Assembly: GCA_050246595.1 (NCBI GenBank)
Contig: JBFWVT010000087.1
Location: forward strand, 1 to 20,102
From: DATARH01 sp050246595
Lineage (GTDB): Bacteria; Pseudomonadota; Alphaproteobacteria; ATCC43930; CGMCC-115725
Length of the DNA stretch: 20,102 bases
Direction: 5' to 3'
The translations under genes and the position numbers were made by a program. The notes beneath the pieces are model-generated. The model was not told where the DNA came from. It searched no databases and saw only the letters and a program-made list of their open reading frames with translations. This document shows, piece after piece, positions 1 through 7,761 of the stretch. Numbering within the stretch: the stretch's first letter is position 1; every line of letters starts with the position of its first letter.

Positions 1-100
1 TCGCAAATCCTGTGAATAGGGTCTGGGCATGCGTGCTGGCCTCCGCCCCCCAGCCAGCATCTTGCGCAGAGATCCCCGCGCTTGGAAATCTTCAGCCTCG

Positions 101-130
101 CTTCAACCTAAAACGATCAGGCTCTAGAAC
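101..130. repeat. Possible dispersed alphaproteobacterial intergenic repeat
   Basis: Read on the minus strand, the segment contains TCTAGAG, then GATCGTTTTAGGTTGAA. From memory, this closely resembles short repeats scattered between genes in many alphaproteobacterial genomes (TCTAGAGCATGATC followed by a TTTTAGGTTGAA-like tail). Only one copy is present in this window, so the repeat status rests on recollection and not on anything visible here. Confidence 0.35.
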
Positions 131-257
131 GCTTCAGCCGGCTTCTCCTCACCCGTTCCGCCGCCGGCGCGGGAGGGCGGGAAAGGCAGCATCGGCCAGT
201 GTCCTGGGTGTTTGCCAGCGACCGATGGCGGCGTGGTCCGGGCCGGTGCAACCCGAT

Positions 258-292
258 CGGACCCGCTCCGGTGCCCGCGTCGAGCGGGTCCG
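258..292. other. 11-bp perfect inverted repeat (hairpin)
   Basis: CGGACCCGCTC at 258-268 is perfectly complementary to GAGCGGGTCCG at 282-292, with a 13-base loop. It lies 104 bases before the start of the membrane protein at 396. Neither strand has a run of T after the stem, so it is not a standard intrinsic terminator. It could be a structured leader, a terminator of an upstream gene that lacks a U-tract, or a protein-binding site. Confidence 0.5.
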
Positions 293-395
293 GACCGGTT
301 TCCCCGTCACCCCCCATCATCCATCGAGACGGTACGCAATTTCTTGCGCTTCCGATTGTTGAAACCATGCGGAGCAACGGGATTTGGAGGGCGGG

Positions 396-956
396 ATGCC
401 GAAACGGAACATCGCTGCGTCCACGGCGGGGATCGCCGAGCTGATCGCGGTAAAATCGATCCATTCGATCAGCGTGGTTCTGGCCCTGCTTCCGGTTCCC
501 TTTATAATATATTATGCGATGGTTCTTGATTTGGATATGGACTGGCAGTCTCTTTTCTCGGCCATAAGCCTGACGGCCGCTCTTTGTATTCTGATCTATA
601 TAAGCGTGCGCTGCGCGGCGTGGCTGCTTTATGCGGTCGTCATACCGGGCGCGGCATGGCTGCTCTATGTGACGGTGCACGGTTTGGCGTGGCTGGTCCG
701 CACGATCATCGTGCCTGCGGCGGCATGGCTGCTCACCGTCGCCCTGCCTGTCGTGGCCTGGCTGCTTTATGCGGCCCTCCGCGGTCTGGCGCGGCGGATT
801 CGAACCATCGGTGGTCGACTTGGAGTTCGACTTGGCCCGGGCATTCCGGCCGCTTTGTCACAGGCACGCACGTTCGTCGCGGATCGCCGCATGGCGCCAA
901 TCCTCCGCAAGGTGGCGCCCGGCGCCTCGGCGGCTTCCCGTTCGCCGCGCGGCTGA
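396..956 (+). CDS. Small membrane protein with AWLLY repeats
   Basis: A 186-residue protein of unknown function; no named family was recognised. The ATG at 396 is chosen because GGAGG lies at 387-391 just before it; a TTG at 384 is the alternative. Residues about 24-45 and 52-72 look like two ordinary transmembrane segments. Residues 74-132 then form a repeat of five units with Trp at 76, 88, 99, 111 and 122, each Trp inside (A/L/V)AWL(L/V), separated by alternating steps of 12 and 11 residues. The unit ends often carry Pro or Gly. The C-terminal 55 residues are basic (many Arg) and probably cytoplasmic. It converges on parE, 48 bases away. The strong SD and the residue-level repeat argue for a real gene; function is open. 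Confidence 0.7.
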   Translation: MPKRNIAASTAGIAELIAVKSIHSISVVLALLPVPFIIYYAMVLDLDMDWQSLFSAISLTAALCILIYISVRCAAWLLYAVVIPGAAWLLYVTVHGLAWLVRTIIVPAAAWLLTVALPVVAWLLYAALRGLARRIRTIGGRLGVRLGPGIPAALSQARTFVADRRMAPILRKVAPGASAASRSPRG

Positions 957-1004
957 TCCTGCCGGGAATGACGGCTGGTTTCACTGCGGAGATGCCGTTC
1001 GTCT

Positions 1005-3080
1005 CTATACGTCGAGGTCGCGGGCGAAGCGGGCATTTTTCTGGATATAGTCGAAGCGCAGCTCGGCGCGCCGTCCCATCAGCGTCTCGACCAGCCTGGC
1101 GGTGCGCGCCAGGCCCTCGTCCGGGGTCTCGATCGCAGCCGGGTCGGTCAGGCTCGAATGCGGGCGGGTCGGCAGGGTCACGCGCAACAAGGTCCGGGTC
1201 GCCGGGTCCATCGTCGTAGCCTTCAGATAGCGCGCCGGCATTTCTCCCAACCCCTTGAACCGGCTGACCTCGATCCGGCCGCTGCCGCGGAACGCGGTGG
1301 CGAGCAGCTCCTCGCGATGCGCGTCGTCGCGCGCGTACAGCGTGCGGTCCCCCTGCGTCATCCGGTACAGCGGCGGCAAGGCCAGGAACAGGTGGCCGTT
1401 ATCGACGAGCTGCGGCATCTCGCGGAAGAAAAACGTCATCAGCAGCGAGGCGATATGCGCGCCGTCGACATCGGCGTCGGTCATGATGATGACCCGCTCG
1501 TAGCGCAGCACCTCCTCGCGGTACTGCTTGCCGATGCCGCAGCCCAGGGCCAGCACGATATCACCGAGTTCCTGGTTGGCGCGCATCTTGTCGGCCGAAG
1601 CGCTCGCGACATTGAGGATTTTCCCGCGCAGCGGCAGGATCGCCTGCGTCTCGCGGTCGCGCGCCTGTTTCGCCGAGCCGCCGGCGCTGTCGCCCTCGAC
1701 CAGAAAAATCTCGGTGCCGGCAGCAGTGCTGCGCGTGCAGTCGGCGAGCTTGCCAGGCAGGCGCAATTTGCGCGTCGCGCTCTTGCGCGACATCTCCTTC
1801 TGCTGGCGACGCCGCGTCCGCTCCTCGGCGCGCTCGGCGATGCGGTCGAGCAACAGCCGGCTGGTCGCCGGGTCGGCGCCGAGCCAGTGGTCAAAATGGT
1901 CGCGCACTGCGTTCTCGACCAGCCGCGTCGCCTCGGACGAGGCCAGCCGCTCCTTGGTCTGACCCTGGAATTGCGGGTTGCGCAGAAACACCGATAAAAG
2001 CATCGCCGCGCCTGATCCGATATCGTCCCAGGTCGCCTGCGCGATGCGGCGGTTGCCGGTCAGCTCGGCATAGGCGCGGATGCCGCGCAGCAGCGCGTTG
2101 CGCAGCCCGGTCTCATGCGTGCCGCCCTCCTGGGTCGGGATCGTATTGCAATACGAATGACAGAATCCGTCCTCCTCGTCCTCGGCCCAGACGATCGCCC
2201 ATTCGACGCTGCCAGCGCCGCCATTCGCCCCGTCGCCGACTCCATTGCTCCCAACCCCATTGCCGGCAGCCGGGAAATCCGTCTGGCCGATAAACGGCCG
2301 CGGGGTCAGAAGCGGACGGTCGGCCAGGGTCGCGGTCAGGTAATCGCCGAGACCGCCCGGAAAATGCAGCCGCGCCTCCCGCGGCACGCCGTCCGGACAC
2401 GGCAGTGACGGATCGACGCGCCAGCGGATCTCGACGCCGCGGAACAGATACGCCTTCGAGCGCGCCATGCGATACAGCAGCGCCGGGCGGAAGACGGCAT
2501 CGGCGAAGATCTCCGGGTCCGGGTGGAAGCTCAATGTCGTGCCGCGCCGGTTGTGCACCGGGCCGCAATCCTCGACCGGCCCCTCCGGCACGCCGCTTCG
2601 GTAGCGCTGCCGCCACAGCCGCCGGTCGCGCGCCACCTCGACCGCCAGCCCGTCCGACAGCGCGTTGACGACCGAGACGCCGACCCCGTGCAGCCCGCCC
2701 GAGGTCTTGTAGGCAGCGCCGCCGAACTTGCCGCCGGAATGCAATGTCGTCATGATGACTTCAAGCGCCGACTTGCCGGGGAACCGCGGATGCGGGTCGG
2801 TCGGGATGCCGCGGCCGTTGTCGCGCACCGTGACCCATCCGTTGCTGTCGAGTTCCAGTTCGATGCGCGTCGCAAACCCGGCAACCGCCTCGTCCATCGC
2901 ATTGTCGAGCGCCTCGGCGACGAGATGATGCAGCGCGCGCTCATCGGTGCCGCCGACATACATGCCGGGGCGGCGGCGCACCGGTTCCAGACCCTCAAGG
3001 ACCTCGATATCCTTGGCGGAATAGGTGTCCGCCGCCTTTTCCGGCTTGCCCGGCCCGAGCCGGTCGAACAGATCTGCCAT
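1005..3080 (-). CDS. parE: DNA topoisomerase IV subunit B (ParE)
   Basis: ATPase subunit of topoisomerase IV, which works with ParC to decatenate daughter chromosomes. The 691-residue product shows the GHKL ATPase motifs (Asn60 in EALDNA, DNGRGI at 87-92, GGLHGVG at 128-134) and QTK at 374-376. The TOPRIM motifs are EGDSAGG at 462-468 and DADVDG at 535-540. The length and the wording around NPQFQGQTKERL fit ParE better than GyrB, which is usually longer. The ATG at 3080 is chosen because the sequence MADLFDR then leads into the conserved YSAKDIEVLEGLEPVRRRPGM stretch. A promoter also lies just upstream, inside what a start at 3167 would translate. Residues 271-290 form an unusual Gly/Asn-rich insert before the VEWAIVW strand. 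The SD is weak (GAGCGA). parC is not in the window. Confidence 0.95.
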   Translation of the reverse strand: MADLFDRLGPGKPEKAADTYSAKDIEVLEGLEPVRRRPGMYVGGTDERALHHLVAEALDNAMDEAVAGFATRIELELDSNGWVTVRDNGRGIPTDPHPRFPGKSALEVIMTTLHSGGKFGGAAYKTSGGLHGVGVSVVNALSDGLAVEVARDRRLWRQRYRSGVPEGPVEDCGPVHNRRGTTLSFHPDPEIFADAVFRPALLYRMARSKAYLFRGVEIRWRVDPSLPCPDGVPREARLHFPGGLGDYLTATLADRPLLTPRPFIGQTDFPAAGNGVGSNGVGDGANGGAGSVEWAIVWAEDEEDGFCHSYCNTIPTQEGGTHETGLRNALLRGIRAYAELTGNRRIAQATWDDIGSGAAMLLSVFLRNPQFQGQTKERLASSEATRLVENAVRDHFDHWLGADPATSRLLLDRIAERAEERTRRRQQKEMSRKSATRKLRLPGKLADCTRSTAAGTEIFLVEGDSAGGSAKQARDRETQAILPLRGKILNVASASADKMRANQELGDIVLALGCGIGKQYREEVLRYERVIIMTDADVDGAHIASLLMTFFFREMPQLVDNGHLFLALPPLYRMTQGDRTLYARDDAHREELLATAFRGSGRIEVSRFKGLGEMPARYLKATTMDPATRTLLRVTLPTRPHSSLTDPAAIETPDEGLARTARLVETLMGRRAELRFDYIQKNARFARDLDV

Positions 3081-3104
3081 TTCGCTCAAATGTGGATTGA
3101 TCCC

Positions 3105-3132
3105 ATTATACAACATCCGCTGCCCAATGCAA
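3105..3132 (-). promoter_or_regulatory. Putative sigma-70 promoter of parE
   Basis: On the minus strand a perfect TATAAT (3105-3110) is preceded by a TTG-containing -35 (TTGCAT, 3127-3132) with a 16-base spacer. Transcription would begin near 3098, about 18 bases before the ATG at 3080. The -10 is ideal; the -35 matches mainly at TTG. Confidence 0.55.
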
Positions 3133-3247
3133 GCAGATACGGTAAGAACGTTACGGAAACCCAACAATATCTAGAGCGTCTCAGCGGGCGTCAACCGAGT
3201 CTATCGCGACAAGGGAACTGAACCGCGCCGCTGGGATTTATGACATC

Positions 3248-3457
3248 ATGATGATGACGAACGAGCGCAAGATCTGGGAAGCGGCGCTGCTTCTGGTGCG
3301 ACGCCACGGCAGCGACGCGGTGACGGTCGCCGAGCGCGAAGCCGAGCGGCTGCGCGGCGGCGAGGACGAGCTGACCTGCGTCGTCTGGTGCTGGATCGCG
3401 CGCTCGACCGCCGAATTGCTGCGCCCCGTGCCCGACGCCGGCGAGCGCATCCATTAG
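3248..3457 (+). CDS. Small conserved protein, DUF6961-like
   Basis: A 69-residue protein whose opening, (M)TNERKIWEAALLLVRRHGSDAV, followed by a run of acidic and basic residues, resembles the DUF6961 family as I remember it. That family consists of short alphaproteobacterial proteins of unknown function. There are three consecutive ATG codons from 3248, and the third (3254) may be the true start; no clear SD was found. It is divergent from parE and 110 bases before msrB. No catalytic motif or membrane segment is visible, and it is probably a small cytoplasmic helical protein. Confidence 0.7.
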   Translation: MMMTNERKIWEAALLLVRRHGSDAVTVAEREAERLRGGEDELTCVVWCWIARSTAELLRPVPDAGERIH

Positions 3458-3567
3458 GCGCATCGCCGCTTCCCGCCGCGACACCGATATCGGTCACGCC
3501 AAAGCCCTTCACGCCGGGACCGGCGCACACGATATTTAGGCGCGATCCACCTTTTCGGCGAGGAACC

Positions 3568-4062
3568 ATGACAGAAGGTCCATCCGGCCGCCTTGGCGGG
3601 CGCGGCCAGTCGTCAAAGGATGCCGCGCAACCGGAGCTGGAGGTCAAGCACAGCGACGCGGAGTGGCGCCAGCGTCTCACCCCCGAGCAATACCGGGTGC
3701 TGCGCGAGCACGGCACCGAGCGCGCCGGCACCAGCCCGCTCGACAAGAATTACGATCCCGGAGTCTATCATTGCGCCGGGTGCGGCCAACCGCTGTTCGA
3801 GGCTTCCACCAAATTCAACAGCCGCTCCGGCTGGCCGAGCTTTTATGCTCCGCTTGAGAACGCGATCGAAACCCAGACCGATCGCAGCCATTTTATGACC
3901 CGCACCGAGGTGCATTGCCGCCGCTGCGGCGGCCATCTGGGTCATGTCTTCGAGGACGGACCGCAGCCAACCGGTCTGCGCTATTGCATGAACGGCGTTT
4001 CGCTCGATTTCCGCCCCGGCGAGACCGCGCCGCCTCCATCGGCAAAACCCGATCGGGAGTAG
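3568..4062 (+). CDS. msrB: Peptide-methionine (R)-S-oxide reductase
   Basis: Reduces methionine-R-sulfoxide in proteins, repairing oxidative damage in the cytoplasm. The 164-residue product carries two zinc-binding CxxC pairs (Cys69/72 in CAGC and Cys117/120 in CRRC), the SGWPSF motif near 87-92, HLGHVFEDGP near 123-132, and the catalytic Cys140 in RYCMN. The frame is open further upstream, but the ATG at 3568 is chosen because GAGGA sits directly before it (3560-3564) and because the SELT/MsrB domain begins only at about residue 30. The first 25 residues are a variable, probably disordered extension. There is no signal peptide, so it is the cytoplasmic form. It is followed 37 bases later by the DUF1003 gene on the same strand. 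Confidence 0.95.
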   Translation: MTEGPSGRLGGRGQSSKDAAQPELEVKHSDAEWRQRLTPEQYRVLREHGTERAGTSPLDKNYDPGVYHCAGCGQPLFEASTKFNSRSGWPSFYAPLENAIETQTDRSHFMTRTEVHCRRCGGHLGHVFEDGPQPTGLRYCMNGVSLDFRPGETAPPPSAKPDRE

Positions 4063-4099
4063 GCCGGAGCCGGCGTAGACGCAACTTCGCGGAGCGAGC

Positions 4100-4654
4100 G
4101 TGGGAACCGAACGCACGGCTGCGTCCCGGACGGATCGAACCTGGGCGGATCGAAAACGGCCCGCCTCGGTGCTCGGACGCAATATCCGCGTGTTGGAGCA
4201 ACGGCGCGAGCGGGAGGCAGCCAATGCCGGGTTTCAGGATCGGCTCGCGGATGCGGTCACCCGCGCCGCCGGCAGCATGCCGTTTGTCTACGTCCACCTG
4301 CTGCTGTTCGGCGCCTGGATCATAACCAATCTCGGCTTTATCCCCGGTCTGCCGCTGTTCGACCCGTCCTTCACGGTCCTGGCGATGGCGGCTTCGGTGG
4401 AAGCGATCTTTCTGTCCACTTTTGTCCTGATCACCCAGAACCGCATGGCCGCGGCGGCTGAAAAACGGGCCGAACTCGATCTTCAGATCAGCCTTCTCGC
4501 CGAGCACGAGATCACCAAGATCGCGGAGATGGTCGCGGCGATCGCCGAACGGATCGGCATCGACGCCAATGGCGATCCCGAAGTCGCGGAGATCACGCAG
4601 GACGTGACCCCGGAGGCGGTGCTCGACGAGATCGAGGAGCAGGCCAGGACGTAG
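4100..4654 (+). CDS. DUF1003 family membrane protein
   Basis: A 184-residue inner-membrane protein of the DUF1003 family, whose function is not known. The family signature is clear: two transmembrane helices (about 61-80 and 92-112), FDPSFTVL between them at 87-94, EAIFLSTFVLITQNRM at 101-116, then a charged helical tail with the family's typical xAELDLQI segment. The GTG start at 4100 is supported by GGAG at 4091-4094. The C-terminal half (about 120-184) is acidic and probably cytoplasmic. It lies 37 bases downstream of msrB and may be co-transcribed. It converges on the porin with 6 bases between the stop codons, inside a shared hairpin. Confidence 0.9.
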   Translation: MGTERTAASRTDRTWADRKRPASVLGRNIRVLEQRREREAANAGFQDRLADAVTRAAGSMPFVYVHLLLFGAWIITNLGFIPGLPLFDPSFTVLAMAASVEAIFLSTFVLITQNRMAAAAEKRAELDLQISLLAEHEITKIAEMVAAIAERIGIDANGDPEVAEITQDVTPEAVLDEIEEQART

Positions 4655-4677
4655 CCGGGATCAGAACACGATCCCGG
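4655..4677. terminator. Hairpin between convergent genes
   Basis: CCGGGATC (4655-4662) pairs perfectly with GATCCCGG (4670-4677) around a 7-base loop. It lies directly after the DUF1003 stop codon and covers the porin stop codon (4661-4663). The position suits a bidirectional terminator, but neither strand has a proper T run, so termination efficiency is uncertain. Confidence 0.4.
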
Positions 4678-5920
4678 TCTCGATCAGGCCGCGCAGCTGC
4701 GTCTTCTTTGTGCCGTCCCTGCCAAAGGCGCCGGCGCTGTCAAAGGCGTGCACGACCGAGCCTTCGCCGCGCACAAACCACACGCCCATCTGCCAGGTTG
4801 GGGTCAGGGTCAGCGATCCCGCCGCACTGCCGGGACCGTACAGGACATTGCCGGGTCCGTCGGAGGCGATGTATTCGGCGCGTCCGGCAAGATTGAGATT
4901 ATCGGTGATCTTGTAGTTCGCCAGCACGGCGCCGCCATAGGTCCGCGCGCCGAGAATGCCGAGCCGCGCGCTGCTCGGCACATCGGTGAACTGGAAATAC
5001 GGTGTGATCGTCCATGGCGCGGCGTTGTAGGTATAGATCAGGTTGATGATCCGGCTGTTATTTTGCGGCGGCGGTGTGACAAAGGTCGATTTCGTGGTCT
5101 CGCGAAACGCGCCGCCGCCGGCCACCGCAATCGTGTTCTCCTGGTTCAGCGCGTAGCTCGCCAGACCCGAGATCCAGTTGTAGTTGTTCGAATAAAACCC
5201 GTCATTCAGCGATACCGACAGGGTGAGCGGCCCCGCGGCATAGTTGCCCTGGATGCCGCGCGAGATCAGCGGCTCCTGGTTCCACAACAGCCCGCGCTCG
5301 ATATTCATGTTCTGGAACGTAAAGGCGTATTCCGCCCCGATCAGGGTCGGCAATTTGCCGAATTGGAACGAGATCTCCTCCGTCGCGACCAGCTTGCCGT
5401 AAGCCACCGGGACCGGCCCGAACGTGTCGTGATTGATCTTCGGCACGTGGAAATACGGCGTGCCCAATGTCGGGAACGAATAGACCCCGGCCATCGCAAA
5501 AAACTGGAACGGCCCCTCGTTGTTCTGCAACCACAACAGACCGTTGGTCAGGTCGAACTCGGTCTTGTTGTTGCCGGGAGCCGGGTTGCTCTGGAACAGC
5601 GCCATGCCGCTGATCGCCCCGCCGAAATGCACCCGTCCGAGCGGGAAGCCGGTATCGAAACCGATCGGGTGCGGGTTCGCGCTCAGCGGCCCGGTCAAGG
5701 CCGGGGTGGTCAACGCCGAGACGGGCGCCTCCTCGCTCTTGGGCGGGTTTACCCCCGGCGGCGCGATGAGGTTCGGCGCAACGAGGTTCGGCGCGGCGAA
5801 GTTCGGCTCGGATGTCATTACCTGCGCCAGTCCCGGCGGCACGGCGCCGAGCTGCCATGATGCCGCCGCGAGCAGCGACGCGGCGCCTGTCATCAGCCGG
5901 GTTCTCGATATCTGCGTCAT
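4661..5920 (-). CDS. Putative outer-membrane beta-barrel porin
   Basis: A 419-residue exported protein. Residues 1-33 form a signal peptide ending near GLAQ. Residues about 37-63 are a Pro/Ala/Asn-rich linker with a short imperfect repeat (APNLVAPNLIAPP), encoded by a DNA repeat around GGTTCGGCG. The remainder is alternating amphipathic segments rich in Gly, Asn and aromatic residues, and the protein ends in Phe, the usual signature for outer-membrane insertion. The wording (FQFGKLPTLIGAEYAF, FTFQNMNIERGLLWNQEP) recalls the OmpL-like beta-barrel porin-2 group, but substrate specificity cannot be read. A good SD (AAGGAGA) precedes the ATG. It sits downstream of amtB on the same strand, with a 249-base gap, so it is probably transcribed separately. 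Confidence 0.8.
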   Translation of the reverse strand: MTQISRTRLMTGAASLLAAASWQLGAVPPGLAQVMTSEPNFAAPNLVAPNLIAPPGVNPPKSEEAPVSALTTPALTGPLSANPHPIGFDTGFPLGRVHFGGAISGMALFQSNPAPGNNKTEFDLTNGLLWLQNNEGPFQFFAMAGVYSFPTLGTPYFHVPKINHDTFGPVPVAYGKLVATEEISFQFGKLPTLIGAEYAFTFQNMNIERGLLWNQEPLISRGIQGNYAAGPLTLSVSLNDGFYSNNYNWISGLASYALNQENTIAVAGGGAFRETTKSTFVTPPPQNNSRIINLIYTYNAAPWTITPYFQFTDVPSSARLGILGARTYGGAVLANYKITDNLNLAGRAEYIASDGPGNVLYGPGSAAGSLTLTPTWQMGVWFVRGEGSVVHAFDSAGAFGRDGTKKTQLRGLIETGIVF

Positions 5921-5949
5921 GGTGTCTCCTTGTCATGCTCTCGCTCGCG

Positions 5950-5974
5950 GCGCCGACCTTCCGGCGGTCGGCGC
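5950..5974. promoter_or_regulatory. 9-bp inverted repeat in the porin leader
   Basis: GCGCCGACC (5950-5958) and GGTCGGCGC (5966-5974) form a perfect 9-bp stem with a 7-base loop, starting 30 bases before the porin ATG. It could be an mRNA leader structure or an operator. No T run follows on the minus strand, so a terminator is unlikely. Confidence 0.4.
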
Positions 5975-6121
5975 GATCGCTCGTGCAAACAGCGCAGTCC
6001 TGGCTTTGCATAAATGTTCTGGTTGATAAAAAAGACAGATTCGGGTCCGGCGTAGAATTCGGTCCGAACTGTTTTAAGGATGCCGCAGCCCGATTAAAAA
6101 CCGGGCAGCTTCCGCCGAGGC

Positions 6122-6158
6122 GGACAGGGTCGAGCCAAGCACCGGCGCGGCCCTGTCC
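6122..6158 (-). terminator. Possible terminator hairpin after amtB
   Basis: GGACAGGGTC (6122-6131) pairs with GGCCCTGTCC (6149-6158), ten pairs with one G-U, around a 17-base loop. It begins 11 bases after the amtB stop codon. No T run follows on the minus strand, so this is weak as an intrinsic terminator. Confidence 0.35.
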
Positions 6159-6169
6159 TTCCCCCGCCC

Positions 6170-7513
6170 CTACTGGACGACTTCGCCATGGACTGCGAGA
6201 TCGAGCCCTTCGCGTTCGGTGTCGACATCAACCCGCAGCCCGATGGCGGCATCAATGACCTTGAGCAGGATCAGGCTGACAACAGCGCAATAGAGCACCA
6301 CGACGATCACGCCGTAGCCTTGGACGACGATTTGATACCAGTTGCCGTCGATCAGCCCGGACTTGCCGTCGCCGCCGACCGCGGCGACCGCGAAAACGCC
6401 GGTCAGCAGCGCGCCGACCACGCCGCCGACCCCGTGCACGCCAAACGCGTCGAGGCTGTCGTCATAGCCGAGCGTGTTTTTCAGCCAGGTCGCGCCCCAA
6501 TAGCACGCCGCCCCGGCGGCGATGCCGATGATCAGCGCGCCGCGCGGATCGACAAACCCCGAAGCCGGGGTGATCGCGACAAGCCCGCCGACCGCGCCAG
6601 AGATGATGCCGAGGACGCTCGGCTTGCCGCGCGGCTTGACCCATTCGATCAGCATCCAGGTCAGCGCCGCCGCGGCCGCCGCGATCTGCGTCACAGCCAT
6701 CGCCATCCCGGCATTGGCGTTGGCCGAAACGGCCGACCCGGCGTTGAACCCGAACCAGCCGACCCACAGCAGCGAGGCGCCGATCAGGCTTAGCACGAGG
6801 TTGTGCGGCGGCATCGGCTCCTGCCCGTAGCCGCGCCTTTTGCCGAGAACCAGCGCCGCCATCAGCCCGGCAATACCGGCATTGATGTGAACCACCGTGC
6901 CGCCGGCGAAATCGAGGATTCCGGCATCGGCAAGAAACCCGCCCGGCGCCCACACCCAATGCGCGACCGGCGCATAAACCAGCACCGACCACAACCCGAT
7001 AAACCACAACAGCGCCGAGAATTTCATGCGATCGGCGAGAGCACCACAGATCAGCGCCGGCGTGATGATCGCAAACGTCATCTGGAACATCACGAACACC
7101 GATTCGGGGATCGTCCTGGCCAGCGGGTTGACCGCGTCGATCCCCATCCCGACCAGCATGAAGCGTTCGAGCCCGCCGAAGAACGCGGTTTCCGGCGTGA
7201 AGGCGATGCTGTAGCCGATCACCATCCAGATCACGGTGATCAGGCACGCCACGGCAAAGCTCTGCATCACCGTCGCCAGCACGTTCATCTTGCGGACCAT
7301 GCCGCCATAGAACAGCGCCAGCCCCGGGATCGTCATCATCAGCACCAGCGCGGTCGCGGTCAGCATCCAGGCGGTGTCGCCGCTGTCGATCGCGACCGCC
7401 TCGGCGACGGCCGGAGCCTCCGACGCGGTGGTCTGCGCCAATGCCGCCGCCGTCAGCGACAACAGCGCGGCGCCCACCAGCGCCGGCTTCCCGTGGCGAC
7501 GAAGCACTCTCAT
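6170..7513 (-). CDS. amtB: Ammonium transporter AmtB
   Basis: Channel for ammonium/ammonia across the inner membrane. The 447-residue protein begins with a hydrophobic signal-like segment (about 10-26), followed by about eleven membrane helices, the usual Amt/Mep layout. Key residues are visible: Asp201 and the first pore His, His209, in DFAGGTVVHINAG; the second pore His, His360, in FGVHGVGG; and gate phenylalanines in FQMTFA (142-147) and WFGFNAGS (253-260). The ATG at 7513 follows a GGAGAG-type SD. No glnK (PII) gene lies beside it, although amtB is commonly paired with glnK, so its regulator must be encoded elsewhere. A candidate sigma-54 promoter lies upstream, which would place it under nitrogen control. 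Confidence 0.95.
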   Translation of the reverse strand: MRVLRRHGKPALVGAALLSLTAAALAQTTASEAPAVAEAVAIDSGDTAWMLTATALVLMMTIPGLALFYGGMVRKMNVLATVMQSFAVACLITVIWMVIGYSIAFTPETAFFGGLERFMLVGMGIDAVNPLARTIPESVFVMFQMTFAIITPALICGALADRMKFSALLWFIGLWSVLVYAPVAHWVWAPGGFLADAGILDFAGGTVVHINAGIAGLMAALVLGKRRGYGQEPMPPHNLVLSLIGASLLWVGWFGFNAGSAVSANANAGMAMAVTQIAAAAAALTWMLIEWVKPRGKPSVLGIISGAVGGLVAITPASGFVDPRGALIIGIAAGAACYWGATWLKNTLGYDDSLDAFGVHGVGGVVGALLTGVFAVAAVGGDGKSGLIDGNWYQIVVQGYGVIVVVLYCAVVSLILLKVIDAAIGLRVDVDTEREGLDLAVHGEVVQ

Positions 7514-7761
7514 TTCCGACTCTCCGCATCAGCAAGGCATTGACCGGTCCGCGGCTACCGCGGCCGAGGCGAACTCGGACAAGGAGAACCAAGAATCGTG
7601 CCAAGTGGCGGAGCAGCAGGCTGCCGTATGACGCTCGGCCGGCCAAGCTTCGAGGCCAAAGATCCACTCGTTCCGGAGAGTTGTCGATCGGTGCTTATTC
7701 CGGCCGAGAGGCGTGCGAACCCGGAACTCGGGGACAGGGAACCCTCTCGCGGAGAGCCGAG
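7514..7761. other. Divergent amtB / GFA intergenic region
   Basis: Apart from the amtB SD and the candidate sigma-54 promoter, no gene is seen. A short stem, CTCTC (7744-7748) with GAGAG (7752-7756), would cover the SD of the possible small ORF at 7762. No plus-strand -35/-10 pair stands out. Confidence 0.4.
7588..7603 (-). promoter_or_regulatory. Candidate sigma-54 promoter of amtB
   Basis: The minus strand reads TGGCACGATTCTTGGT. The -24 element TGGCACG is a perfect consensus match with correct N4 spacing to TTGGT, which differs from the -12 consensus TTGCW at one key base (G for C). Transcription would start about 64 bases before the amtB ATG. No clear NtrC box (TGCACC-type dyad) was found upstream in the window. 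Confidence 0.5.

Larger units (their letters stand above)
1..395. other. Gene-free leader region with repeats
   Basis: No convincing gene is seen here. Short open frames exist on both strands, but they have no recognisable product and overlap each other. The stretch holds a repeat-like motif at 101-130 and a strong inverted repeat at 258-292, listed separately. It is the upstream region of the small membrane protein that starts at 396. A gene ending to the left of the window could also terminate here. No clear -35/-10 pair was found. Confidence 0.5.

Noticed and set aside
796..806. GGATTCGAACC, the usual tRNA T-loop signature on the minus strand
   Set aside because: The flanks do not fold into T-arm or acceptor stems, and the site lies in the coding sequence of the repeat membrane protein.
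4131..4150. GGATCGAACC-like sequence suggesting a tRNA end
   Set aside because: It lies inside the DUF1003 gene and has no cloverleaf around it.
4748..5860. A 370-residue plus-strand frame opposite the porin
   Set aside because: Arg/His/Gln-rich shadow with no recognisable domain; the minus strand encodes a signal peptide and beta-barrel with a good SD.
6462..7667. A 401-residue frame overlapping amtB on the same strand in another frame
   Set aside because: Arg/Asp/Gly-rich composition typical of a frameshifted shadow; amtB in the other frame has all pore residues.
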